A DNA stretch of 64,000 nt from the NCBI GenBank assembly GCA_916610825.1, contig OU744453.1, positions 4,543,845 through 4,607,844 of the forward strand, given 5' to 3'. The notes under the pieces are model-generated. The model saw nothing but the letters and a program-made list of their open reading frames with translations, did no database searches and was not told the origin of the DNA. A program made the translations under genes and the position numbers. Shown piece after piece: positions 27,429-47,406 of this stretch (the first letter of the stretch is position 1; each line of letters begins with the position of its first letter). The DNA is from Haliclystus octoradiatus (Eukaryota; Cnidaria; Staurozoa; Stauromedusae; Haliclystidae).

Positions 27429-30400
27429 TAGTCCAGTCAATCTAGATCGAAAAAACACGGAACCCAGGACAAATTGCAACACAAGCTTTTTTCACAGATT
27501 CTAGAACAGAATTTAACGCTTAACAACATACTGAAAATCGAGAAAAATTGAGGTGGCGGAACATTACTTTATTTGCATTTAAAGTCACAAATTATTAACC
27601 CTTTCTAAAACGCCATTATGCCTTCATCTAAACACAGGCTGAGCGCGACATGTTTTCGGAAAACTGTCAAATTTTGATCGAAAGACAATACAACAAGATG
27701 GTAGACATCGTTCGCGTATCATTCAGGTTTGCGTATGATTTTTTATGGTTTAATGGTGAAATGGTACACTTTCCTCCTAATTTTGGTATTCAAAGATATT
27801 TGATTCGAAGAAACTCTCTCACGAATTAATTCATAATGGAATGTTATCAGTTCGAAAAGTCTCCCAGTGTTATGAGGAAAACGAAGGATAGAATGACAGG
27901 CATTATCAAGGACAAGGTTCAAAGCAAAAATCTGTAGAAATTCAATAGGGCCTAACACTTATTGTATTGGCTTTCCATTTTCCAAAATCAAGGTCAGTTT
28001 TTTAATTAAAGGTAAGTGAAACATATTTTTAATGAATTATATTCAATTATTCTAATGTTTGTTCGATATGTAGCATGATCATGAATTCATGATGTGAAAA
28101 TAAAAATGATCATGAGGATTCAGTTCTCAGTTGTTTGTTAAGGCACAGTGGTTTAGACAGGATGCAAAACTCCCAGATATTTGGATGTAAATGCATGTAC
28201 AATTGCCAATTCCTATGGGCTCTGCTGTAACAGTATTACACATGATAGCATCAATTCTGCTGAGTGATCCAAATCAGGACCAATAACATTTGTTGGCCTA
28301 TTATCTTTATTTCTGACATAGTTTGGCAGCATATTAATGCACCAGTATAACAGTGCACACAACTGTTGGCCCCCTATATGCCATGGCAATAACGTATTTA
28401 CGGACTCAATCTGTACAATTTCACGCATAGCATAATGAAAGTTTCAAATTTCATGCATTCAAAACGAAAGAGCTTTCTTGAAATTGATTCAATTCAGACC
28501 TATCTGCTTTTAAATCGTATTATTAATATTTAGCTGAACATGCAAAGTTTGAATGGTGAACAAGTTGTTTGCAAATAATAAAAATTTTGCATGATAAAAA
28601 TAGGAAAACAGGGTTGAAGTCTTAAAATAGGGTCTGGAGATTCACCCCCTTGAGAACTTTATGAATTCTGGCGTCCCAAATAGGGAATTTTGCTATGATT
28701 TTATCTGAAATATTCTGTAAAACTTCATGTTTTTGTTTTTATATAACGCAAAAATCATCGATAACGCAATAACGTAGATAAGAATGCCTTTTCACGATTT
28801 CACAGACAAAATTTAGGGCAATAACACGTCCTGATGAGCCGTAAAAGGCCCCAACTGTTGCTCAACCCCTAATTTACAAACATTGCATGTCTGGTATCGT
28901 GCAACCTAGATATCTTTTGAGCAATTGAGGATGTTCTTGTTATCTTCTGTGGACCCCTAGACCACACATGTTAATTATCGCAACAATGGTTGAATGTCTC
29001 TTCAATCTATTTTGAATGGTTTTATTAGAAATATACATCCATTGTATTCAACATCTATATTATTTTATAATCATAGATAAAGTTTATCATGGTGAAAGTT
29101 ATGGACTCTTGGACCACACCTATTATGCTACTGAGGGTGATGAGATGTAACTATAATGCCTATGAGATGGTCTACTTGATTTATATATATATATATATAT
29201 ATTCTATGCAACCTAGATATGATTTTATGATGTCAGAAATGTTCCTGTTCTTGATATGTGACTCTTGGACCACACCTATTATATCACTGAGGGTGATAAG
29301 ATGTACCTGTAATGCCTATGGGATGGTTTACTTGAATTATATATACATTCTATGTAACGTAGATATCGTTTTATGATGTCAGAAATGTTCCTGTTCTTGA
29401 TATTGGACTCTTGGACCACACCTATTATACTACTGAGGGTGATAAGATGTATCTAATATGCGTATGGGATGGTCTACTCGATTTATATTTATATTCTATA
29501 CAACCTAGATAGGATTTTATGATGTCAGAAATGTTCCTGTTCTTGATATTGTACTCTTGGACCACACCTATTATACTACTGAGGGTGATTAGATGCATCT
29601 AATATGCATATGGGATGGTCTACTCGATTTATATTTATATTCTATACAACCTAGATAGGATTTTATGATGTCAGAAATGTTCCTGTTCTTGATATTGTAC
29701 TCTTGGACCACACCTATTATACTACTGAGGGTGATTAGATGTATCTATAATGCATATGGGATGGTCTACTCGATTTATATATATATTCTATGCAACCTAG
29801 ATATAATTTTATGATGTCATAAATGTTCCTGTTATTGGTATTGGACTCTTGGACCTCACCTATTATACTACTGATGGTGATTAGATGTACCTGTCATGCC
29901 TATGGGATGGTGTACTCGATTTATATTTATATTCTATACAACCTAGATAGGATTTTATGATGTCAGAAATGTTCCTGTTCTTGATATTGGACTCTTGGAC
30001 CACACCTATTATACTACTGAGGGTGATTAGATGTATCTATAATGCATATGGGATGGTCTACTCCATTTATATATATATTCTATGCAACCTAGATATGATT
30101 TTATGATGTCAGAAATGTTCCTGTTATTGGTACTGGACTCTTGGACCTCACCTATTATACTACTGAGGGTGATTAGATGTACCTGTCATGCCTATGGGAT
30201 GGTCTACTCGATTTATATTTATATTCTATACAACCTAGATAGGATTTTATGATATCAGAAATTTCCCTGTTCTTGATATTGGACTCTTGGACCACACCTA
30301 TTATACTACTGAGGGTGATTAGATGTATCTATAATGCATATGGGATGGTCTACTCGATTTATATATATATTCTATGCAACCTAGATATGATTTTATGATG

Positions 30401-31608
30401 TCAGAAATGTTCCTGTTATTGGTATTGGACTCTTGGACCTCACCTATTATACTACTGAGGGTGATTAGATGTACCTGTCATGCCTATGGGATTGTCTACT
30501 CGATTTATATTTATATTCTATACAACCTAGATATGATTTTATGATGTCCGAAATGTTCCTGTTATTGGTATTGGACTCTTGGACCTCACCTATTATACCA
30601 CTGAGGGTGATAAGATGTGTCTAATATGCATATGGGATAGTCTACTCGATTTATATTTATATTCTATACAACCTAGATAGGATTTTATGATGTCAGAAAG
30701 GTTCCTGTTCTTGATATTGGACTCTTGTACCACACCTATTATACTACTGAGGGGGTTAGATGTATATGTGATTCCTATGGGATGGTCTACGTAATTTATA
30801 TATATACGTTTTATCTAACCTAGATATGATTTTATGATGTCAGGAATGTTCCTGTTATTGGTATTGGACTCTTGGACCACACCTATTATACTACTTAGGG
30901 TGATAAGATGTATCTAATATGCATATGGAATGGTCTACTTGATTTATATATATATTCTATGCAACCTAGATATGATTTTATGATGTCAGAAATGTTCCTG
31001 TTCTTGATATTGGACTCTTGGACCACACCTATTATACTACTGAGAGGGTTAGATGTATCTGTGATGCCTATGGGATGGATTTATGGATGATGGATTTGCT
31101 GATTTGAATAGAATTTAATATTTTAATATTTGCCTGGTAGTTAATTAATATAATCGTTAGGTACATCGATTTGCCCCTATTTCAAGGAGCTAATGCGTGT
31201 TCTCATGCCTAGCATCTTTTAATGCGCATTTTATCTGGCGTTATTGGTGACAGTACAGTAAAAGTACAGTAAATTCCGTAATATAATTTTTAGCCTCGTT
31301 ATGGTTTTTCTGTTATAATGATCAACTTATGATTTTTTTTTTTGGAATTATTTTGTGTCACTGAGTGTGTTCTTCTTGATTGCGTACATTCTCTTATTTT
31401 TTGAAATATCGCTCAGTTTTAAGCCCTAAATGACACAGCCTCGCTTTCATGCCGACCGTAACTAATTTCTATAAAATTGAGCACCTTCCGCCACTTCGAT
31501 TTTTCTCGATTTTTGATATGTTGTTCAGCATAAAATTCTACCCTATCTTCCATAAAAAAAGCTTGTGTTGCAATTTGTCCTTGGTCAAATTTTAGATTGA
31601 CTGGACTA
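27429..31608. mobile_element. 4.2-kb non-autonomous element with about 130-bp imperfect TIRs, probable TTA target site
   Basis: The left end, TAGTCCAGTCAATCTA, is matched in inverse at 31593-31608. The similarity continues inward through GGACAAATTGCAACACAAGC and ATCGAGAAAAATTGAGGTGG-like blocks to about 27560 and 31480. TTA lies right of the element (31609-31611) and, once the fold-back insertion is removed, also left (26594-26596), suggesting a Harbinger-like target. The fold-back inserted within 4 bp of this left end. No transposase was recognised inside; a 2-kb tandem array fills half of it. Confidence 0.7.
29090..31085. repeat. Minisatellite-like tandem array of about 147-bp units, about 14 copies
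   Basis: GACTCTTGGACCACACC recurs about every 145-150 bp from about 29103 to 31013. Each unit holds CACCTATTATACTACTGAGG, CATATGGGATGGTCTACTCG, a short AT microsatellite, CAACCTAGATA and GATTTTATGATGTCAGAAAT. Two unit types (GTTCTTGATATTGG and GTTATTGGTATTGG) alternate in the middle, suggesting a higher-order dimer there. Confidence 0.92.
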
Positions 31609-31850
31609 TTAGTCAGAAGTTTTTTTGAGGTATCCTTTTGACGCCTTTGCAAGTTTTTCATGGCGCAAAAGAAATTTTGCAAATGCAATTTTTTTCTTTA
31701 CCTGTTTTGGTTGAATTTGCCATTCATAAAAATATATTTGGGGTATCTTTTTCATCATGTGCAATTTTTTTATGGTCATTCTGCCAACGTTCCATTTGAA
31801 CGACCCCGTCGAAGCTCAATGGAAGTTACCCCCCCCCCGGGCCATCAGTC

Positions 31851-34169
31851 ATTTATTAAATCTGTAAATTATTTTAAAATTATGTTGTTTTGATGGTAAC
31901 CATAGCTGCTATATATACTCCCTACGACGAAAATTATCTTGAAACATTGTTTCCTTAGTTAAGTTAACGAAGTGATGACTAATTGTCCGTGCGGACAGAT
32001 AATCAAATTAACTAATTATTAGTCCGTAGAGACGAGGGTTAGTTGTCTTTAGGCTACGATCCATCCAAATTTGTCGCCAACATTCTCATTAATCATTTTG
32101 TTTGATTCGCTTCGTTTGATTTATTTATTTCTCGAAGATGAAGGTCATACAATGATGATTTGTTTGTTTTTACGAATGATGTATTTTTTTATTGTTTGGG
32201 CCGTACGTACGAGTGATGAGCATTTAGTCAGCATTCGTCCTCAGATTACGGACCAATAGCAAAAATTTGTCGTTATTCGTCCGTACGGACAGATAACCGA
32301 AAAATTTGTTATTCGTCAAAATGGACAAAACGTAGCCTAAAGTATTTACCTAAAGTTGATGTCATTATCCCCAATAGTCGAGAATATGATGGATCCAAAA
32401 GTGTATGAAAGTAACAAAAGGTCTATAATATATGCACGAATATTTATAAGAAATTATCAATACGTCAATAAAGTTTAGAATCCGAAAAGTAACAAAACAT
32501 TATGAATTTCGTAATGTCAATATTCATTATTCAAATATCTAAATGACTATGCCTAAATTCAATTTGCAACGGTTTAATGACAGTTTTCTGCTTGCATTTC
32601 AAGATTTTCTAATGCAATCTATAGTAGACAACTTTATGGTGTCAGTTTATGTAATGCAGTAATCATATCGCGAACAACGACTGGAAATCTATGCTTTTTA
32701 TTGGTCACGTGAATTATGTATTCAAAATCACGAATAACAGACAGAGAATAAAATAGGCAAATATCGGGTCACGAAAATAAACCTGTATGACCCTATGTAA
32801 ATCAATGACGAAAAAAGTGATTGATCTCAAGTTGGATGAATAATTACCGTTAACTGTTTCTTAAATAATTTCCAACAACAATGAAAACACACAATGACAC
32901 TATTTTTGCTAATTTAATAGAAAAAATATCTTAAAAATGCAATTAAAAAGGTGTAGCCAAGACTGAAGTAATACATGTTCATATAAATGATTAAATGTTA
33001 GCTTCGAAGTACCTAAAATAGATACAAAAGACAACGTCTAGTTATTAATGAATGAATTATTATTTTTTGTTAATATGTGACTATAAGGTCAACTAATTAT
33101 TGATAAGTTTGTATCTGATGCCGATTTTAGGAAAATATGAATCTTTCTTATATTATTCGAGTTGTAAAATGAAGAACAATACACAGAAAGGTTTGATGCT
33201 CAAAACTAGACAAAATTAAGGCTGGGGCAATATGAACGAAAAGAATATTTCATTCGAATTAGTGATTAGTGTAACACATTTTTGATTGAAAAAAGAATAA
33301 ACATACATCAAAATGCTAGAAAATTGTTCTAAATTCAAGTAAAAGTTTCCTTAAATGTTTGTTAGTTTGACACGAAACTTCTCAAGTTAAGAAAATATTT
33401 CGACACTATAGACCAGAGGTGTACGAAGTCAGATTTTTTTGACTCTGAATCCCAAAAAAGTTCTTATAGAAGTTCTTAAAAGTTTAAAAGTTCTTATAGG
33501 TTTCCTTCGCTTAACCATGGTTTAACGTCTGCTTCTGATCGCCATTTTGTAATGATAACTTACGTGTTAGGCTTTGGCCGCACAATTAGAGCAAATTGAC
33601 CGCTGTGGATATGTTACGGCACATGCGCGCGCAGGTGGTCACAACTTCTATCTGTTTGTCAAATCACGTCCGGTTCCGAAAATGTAAGAAAAGCAGACTC
33701 CAACTCTGGCTCCAAAATATTTCAAATAAACTCCTGTACAAAGTACGAAAATGGATTAATTTATCAACCCAAAATTAAGTAAATATAGGAACGTAGAAAA
33801 TAAATTAACATAATCTGAAAAACGAAAAAAACGTAGCCAATCCTTGAATTCAACCGCTATGTAGAAATATGCAGACAACTTTGTAATGATTATAAAAAAA
33901 TCATTAGAACTGCACTCTAGACTCTGGCTCCGACTCTTGCTTCTGATGGGCAAAAAATTCTCTCCAGTCCTGCTCCTCTCGGTGGTAAGTCCTTGCATAA
34001 GTATAATTCCTTGCGTGTAAGAAATCTAAAAAATGAACTGATTGTCTAAACAAACTTGGTATTGCCCTACTCCCTACTTGAATATCGTCGGCTAGGTGGA
34101 TGTCCCCGACAAGGGGGCTAATTCCTCCAAACAGGAGGCTATTTACACAAATGTTTGTCTAATTTCCCG
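31851..34169. other. Intergenic; possible MITE at 32049-32341, otherwise nothing recognised
   Basis: TTTAGGCTACG (about 32049) and its complement CGTAGCCTAAAG (about 32331) face each other, with GTCCGTGCGGACAGATAA-type words on both sides, so a 293-bp MITE is possible. No target duplication is clear. No exon is recognised. A terminal exon of the spermidine synthase gene could lie at the right end of this stretch. Confidence 0.5.
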
Positions 34170-42307
<8,138 letters not shown>

Positions 42308-44727
42308 TATTAGATGATGTAGCCTGCATGAAAAAGGAAAGGCATTGATATCCTAGTCTGATAACTGTATTGGAGCTCAATTCTATGCATTTAGATTCTA
42401 GTGATAAGATATGTCGCGAATATCAAATTAAAGCATTATATTATCTAAAGCGGCTACAACTCTTTACTAAAATTTAGCTTTAGTCTAGATAGGATTATCA
42501 TTGCAGGTAGTCTCTTCGTGATTTCCCTGTACATTCAATGGGGATCAAAAATACAATTGTTTAGGCAAAGTTGTAAAGAGGTGTTAACCGCATAAACACT
42601 TGATAATTCAAAAATTGAAAATGAAACCTTGAAATGATCATTCCGAAATCAGATTCTAACTTGGTTTGTCCGTTTCTATTTCTGAGACAAATAAGTAAAT
42701 CGTTTAATGTTTTATCCAGTGTAAACCCTCTTGTGGAAAAGAGAATGGGTTGTTCCAAGTTGCAAAAATAATCGGAAATTCAACACTTTACAATATACCG
42801 TAACCTGCTTTCCAGTTTCGCAGGTCATAACGGATATAACCCACCGGATCTGGTGGAGCACGTGCACACTGATACTGCACAATATTTCGAATTCAAGCAA
42901 CACAGCAATATTTACAAATCCCATTTTCACATTCAATCATAACTTGCACAAAGTCATACATTTATAATGTATCTGATATTCCAGCATATGGAGTCTAGCT
43001 GAGTGAGACTCAGTTTGGCTTGTGCATGACTACAGTAGGCTGGCTCAACTGATCATATCCCTATCATTTTATCAATCATATAGGCCTAGGCCGCCTAGGC
43101 TTCCATATCCTAATCGTTAGCGACATTGCGACAAATCACTCTTGCAATGCATGGTATGGCCATGTGGCGGTATGTTCTTTCTTTGTAGCCTACCTTGGAT
43201 ACCACAAGTACACAATATTGTTCAAGAAAATGAAATAATAAAGAGCATTGTAGATATCTTACCAATTTTTGACGTTTAAAATGTTAAAATATTAAAATGC
43301 TTCAGTAATTCACAAACCAAGGTATATCTCGCAATCACTCAAATGATAAATTAACTATTTGAAACGAGGCTGTTAAAAATCTCAAGATTTAAAATGTTGA
43401 CTATCAATCCCATTAGTCAAGTATTTGACATGAATTACTTATACCTAAAAGTAAATATGTGTATTAAAAATTACATGTCAACTTTTAGCCAAAGTGACTA
43501 GGAAGAAACACCATCATCAACCACCATCAACCATTGAATTCATCACTGAATTACGAAATATCCTTTTTAATAAATTTCCAGGGTTCAAAACTTCAAGTAC
43601 TTTTCTTTAATCAATCGCTAATTCTAAACATAACAATTGCTAATGTGTGGTGGCTGTGCCCCAGTTACACAGCTTTTCCATTAGCTTATTACGCAATTAA
43701 GTGATTAGATGATTAGTTTTGAAATATAGTTTGCCAGGACTTTGCCTATAAATTTATTATTCATTTCTTTAGTTTTAATATGCCCCAAGCCCCCGGGGGT
43801 TACTCCACTGTGACGGCTATAGGGGGACGTGCCACTTTTTGGGGTCCATATTTCAGCTGAGAAAAACTTATTGGGTATGAGATTTCAAATTTTGGAGCTT
43901 TTGGGTAACGTATTTTTGACTTTTTCAAGAATTTTTGAAAAATGTTTGCATCATTTTTGTGTATTTTACTTAAAATCAATCAACCTGCTAGAACTTTTTG
44001 GGTAGCATCAACAGAATTTTTGGAACTTTTTGGGTGCTTTACCTTTTTCCAAAGTTTCATTCCCGTCCCTGAAGAGCTTGAGTTACCAAAGATAACTATT
44101 ACAGTACCTGTTGCATAATTACTAATTTTTACATTGGTCAAACACTATGCAATATCGTAAAATACTCCTAAGAGTCTACATTACAATTCAATATCACCGC
44201 GTGTGTTTGAGATCATAAAAATATCGAAGTTGAAACATACAGAGCAGTAAATAGAATAATAATTAGTATAAGGATCAAATGTTATTCTACGAGAGAAAAA
44301 TTGACCGGCGGGCTCTACACGCTACCATGATGCTGAAACTGAAATTTGAAGCCATGCCGAAGACATGACTGACGTTGATCGTTGAATTTACGCTAAGCTT
44401 AATTCAAATTAAAGGGGCAAGATTGACCGGCGACCGCTGCGAGCACAAGTTGAATTTATGCTTAGCGTAATTCAACCGTCTCGCTTTGAAACTATTGTTC
44501 TACGCAGGCCTAATCTGTTATAAATCCATGTCAACAATGTACATTGTGTTATGAACAATAAACATGCACGTGATCCGAAGTGCGTAGCGCCTGCCGGTCA
44601 TTTTTGCTCCTTTAAGGTCATTGAGCTTGAGTAGCGACTCCGCTCAATTTTGCTCCTAATAATCCGAAACTCGCCCTGATTATACTGCGTTATTAATTTC
44701 GTTTTAAGACTGGGGCTGACTCCCAGC
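42308..44727. other. Intergenic; promoter region of spermidine synthase and repeats
   Basis: Upstream of the spermidine synthase start codon. TTGGAGCTCAATTCTATGCA and ATAAGATATGTCG (about 42370-42420) recur almost unchanged at about 45218-45262, a dispersed repeat. A CCGGGG-ended MITE copy lies at 43793-44085. Around 44295-44615, ATTGACCGGCG words and their complement GCCGGTCATTTTTGCTCC suggest another decayed MITE. No exon recognised. Confidence 0.55.
43793..44085. mobile_element. CCGGGG-ended MITE copy, right end decayed
   Basis: Begins CCCCCGGGGGTTACTCCACT and runs parallel to 22703-23006 (GGGGACGTGCCACTTTTTGG, GAGATTTCAAATTTTGGAGC, CCCGTCCCTGAAGAGCT). The right end reads GAGTTACC and then diverges. 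Confidence 0.75.
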
Positions 44728-44842
44728 TAGCCTGCGCGCAGACCCAATTCTTTTTTTATGATTAGTAATCATAAAAAATAAATCATATCATAAAAAATAA
44801 ATAAATAAATCATAAAAAAGATTTGGGTCTGCGCGCAGGCTA
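44728..44842. mobile_element. 115-bp MITE with perfect 9-bp TSD ACTCCCAGC
   Basis: TIRs start TAGCCTGCGCGCAGACCCAA (one difference, AATTC/AAATC), with an AT-rich ATAAATAAATC centre. ACTCCCAGC flanks it (44719-44727 and 44843-44851). Its ends match the 1054-bp element at 1448-2501, so this looks like a minimal internal-deletion derivative. Confidence 0.92.
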
Positions 44843-45935
44843 ACTCCCAGCAGCCATCAAATGCCCTATACAAAACTGATTTCAAGGGGTATGATGTACA
44901 CTGAAAATCCTCTATTGTCTATCGTTATCAAAAAATCTGGGAAGAGATAGAGTTCCCACGTGGGTTAATATATGCTCTATAACAAAATTGATTTCTTGTA
45001 TACAGTAATTAATTTCTATACTGATCTGAAAATCTGAAATGAACTAAAGAAAATGCTCTCTGAATCCATGATGCTAATTTGCTGTATTTCCTCATGTCTT
45101 CAAGATCAACTCGATGTTTATAAACTATACTAATTTAATTGTTAGTTAATTTTTAATAAAATAAAAGATACAATAATTCCAAATTATTTAACTGACGATA
45201 AATTGTTACTACTGTATTGGAGCTCAATTCTATGCAATTAGATTCTAGCGATAAGATATGTCGGGAATATCAAATTAAAAGCATTATATTCTAATTAATT
45301 TTCTTGCTTATTTTCGATGATCTAGATGGTTTCATAGTAAATTGTAACTCATTGGATGAGGTCAAATATTATCTTCGTCCAATAGAAGACTTATAATCAA
45401 TATTGTTTCTGCACTTTCAAAAATTCTTAATTCTGATATCAAATTAGCTAGACATAATTTATAGCTTCAATGTTCTTGCATTCCAGGTAACCTAGAAATA
45501 ATAATATCTCTTCAAATTTATGTTACAACTGTGTTAAAAAGTTATGTTAAAAAGCTAGCTGGAAACGAATCCACGGACTTCAAAGTTGGAAATGTTGTTG
45601 AAATATCCCCTGACCAGTATTGCAATGTAATATATAAACCAGTATAAGGTAACAAAAAGTATATGATAACAGTTGTTCGTTGCTGAGCCAGAGATTTAAA
45701 CGTAGATTTCAGTCATTCTTGTTACAGCATACTTATATAGATTTCCAAGGTCTTTCCCATATCACTCTCTATATTCTTGGCAGCTGTACATGCTTTTATC
45801 TTTTATTTGATATTTTTAAATCTAGCAATACCTAATTGAACTCACATGTATAGATAGTTTATGTTTCGAACATGGAATTATATAGTGTTACTTCAATTTT
45901 CTTTTCTTCCCTTCTCAGGAATTATATCAAAATCC

Positions 45936-46261
45936 GGGGGGGGGGGGTAACTTCCATACTTTTGGTATACGGGGACGTTCAAATATTAAAGGTTACCTTT
46001 TTCAAAATCCAGAATAAATTTTTAGGGTATGCTTAGTCATAACATTTTTTGAGGTATCAGTTTGACGCTTTTGCAATTTTTTCATTTTGCAAAACAAATT
46101 TTGCCTATGAATTTTTATTTTTCCTTTGTTTCGGTTGAATCTGTCATTCATAAAAATATATTTGGGGTATCTTTTTCATCATGTTGAAAATTTTTATGGT
46201 CATTCTGCCAAAGTACCATTTGAACGACCTCATCGAAGAGCAATGGAAGTTACCCCCGGGG
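45936..46261. mobile_element. CCGGGG-ended MITE, about 326 bp, abutting the 3' end of the next gene
   Basis: Ends: CCGGGG, G-run, GTAACTTCCAT; and ATGGAAGTTACCCCCGGGG. The flanking repeat is AAAAT (just before 45936 and 46262-46266). Its right end lies 11 bp from the stop codon of the gene at 46273-47406, so the transcript of that gene must run into it. Confidence 0.8.
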
Positions 46262-46272
46262 AAAATATTACA

Positions 46273-47406
46273 TTAATGTGAATAATGTTTTGTATTGTGA
46301 TGATGATGAACGCTTTTTAATTGTTTAACTTTATGATTTGAATGAACTTCGACAACTTTTACCTCAGGAACAGAATCAAAAACTTTTTTGAAATTATCTT
46401 TCCAAAATGTTACAATGCTTCTACCTGTTTTTGATCTCTCTTCAATTAATTTTAGCTCTGCTTTTTTTAATAAATTTAACTGTGCTTGAGAATAATTCTC
46501 TGATTCAGATAATATTTTTTCTTGTTCAAATAATATTTCATCAGTAGCTTCATCTTTGACAATAACACGTAAAATCTCATCTCCATCAGCTGTAATCTCG
46601 CTATCATCAACATCTAATAAGCCTTCACCATTTTTACATTGTTCAATACGAGATCCTTTACGTTTACAAATCTCTAATTCAATTTGCTGTTTACGCCATT
46701 TCGAGGCAAGTGGAATCGACTTATCAACATAATTTTCAAGTCTTTGTTTTTGTTCTCCTAAAACGGATACAGGATTAATCCTTGTTGCAACTCCAAATGA
46801 TTGCCAGTACATAATCATGGATAAAACTAATGTTGAATAGGGTATTAAATAAGTAAGATATTGTGCATGTTCTAAATCATGCGAACCCATAAACAGTTTT
46901 TGACCATCTCCCAAAACTTGTATTAAATTTGATAAACAATTTGCAGAGGATTTTTTTGATTTTAAATCACATTTTTGAAAACCAGTTTCTACAGCTGATA
47001 TTGCTTCATTCATTCGAGTTAATCCACGAACACTTTGACCAGTTATACTTTTAGCTATTTCATGCGCAGAAGACCAGACTAATGTCTCTCCACCGAAATA
47101 TTCTTTTTCGATGAAATCTTTTAGATTTTTTCGCTCTAAATCTCCACCAATAACTGATGAAAAGTCTTGTATTAAACGGTTTATTTCTTGATAGCTTTCT
47201 TCAGTTTCATCGACAAGTCTTAGTGCCGCAGCTTGTGGATCGTCATGTGAAACTTTTGAAATTTCTTCACCACTCCCAGACGTAAACTCATGAACTTCAA
47301 TCTTTTTCTTGTGGTGTTTATTTTTCTTTGCTTCGATTCCATTTTTAACCAATATATTTAAAAGTAAACAGATAAATCCATATATCCATATATATTTCAT
47401 ATCCAT
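46273..47406 (-). CDS. Unrecognised secreted or luminal protein, 377 aa, single exon
   Basis: I do not recognise this family. The frame is open for 377 codons with host-like codon use and no intron. The N-terminus MDMKYIWIYGFICLLLNILV is a good signal peptide, with likely cleavage near IEA/KK. A Lys/His-rich stretch (about 27-37) follows. The middle (about 60-200) looks helical, with FGGETLVWSSAHEIAKSITG and a hydrophobic segment YLTYLIPYSTLVLSMIMYW (about 184-202) that could span or enter a membrane. A charged region QKQRLENYVDKSIPLASKWR and an acidic part (about 265-300) follow, then a Glu/Lys-rich helix and a His-rich tail (HHHHNTKHYSH). Paired cysteines are few. The start could be Met1 or Met3. 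An alternative reading is a type II membrane protein. A MITE begins 11 bp after the stop. Confidence 0.75.
   Translation of the reverse strand: MDMKYIWIYGFICLLLNILVKNGIEAKKNKHHKKKIEVHEFTSGSGEEISKVSHDDPQAAALRLVDETEESYQEINRLIQDFSSVIGGDLERKNLKDFIEKEYFGGETLVWSSAHEIAKSITGQSVRGLTRMNEAISAVETGFQKCDLKSKKSSANCLSNLIQVLGDGQKLFMGSHDLEHAQYLTYLIPYSTLVLSMIMYWQSFGVATRINPVSVLGEQKQRLENYVDKSIPLASKWRKQQIELEICKRKGSRIEQCKNGEGLLDVDDSEITADGDEILRVIVKDEATDEILFEQEKILSESENYSQAQLNLLKKAELKLIEERSKTGRSIVTFWKDNFKKVFDSVPEVKVVEVHSNHKVKQLKSVHHHHNTKHYSH

Larger units (their letters stand above)
26494..31841. mobile_element. CCGGGG-ended MITE split by later insertions; 9-bp TSD
   Basis: The outer ends of this element are 26494-26593 and 31612-31841. 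Placed side by side they follow the intact copies at 45936-46261 and 61307-61608 (CTTCCATACTTTGGGTATAC and TTTGGGGTATGCTTA on the left; GAGGTATCCTTTTGACGCC and ATGGAAGTTACCCC on the right). A perfect direct repeat CCATCAGTC (26485-26493 and 31842-31850) flanks the whole. About 5 kb of other mobile DNA is inserted in its middle. Confidence 0.85.

Noticed and set aside
28831-28865. Second hammerhead candidate (CTGATGAGCC, loop, GGC)
   Set aside because: The GAAA core after stem II is missing (CCCAAC instead).
29090-31085. CRISPR-like array
   Set aside because: Units are about 147 bp and continuous without unique spacers, in a eukaryotic setting; it is a minisatellite.
31419-31688. 89-codon frame on the minus strand
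   Set aside because: It crosses the right TIR of the 4.2-kb element into the older MITE; not a gene, though the TIR part may derive from a coding end.
42731-42967. Short frames upstream of spermidine synthase
   Set aside because: No signal, conserved motif or splice context; chance frames.
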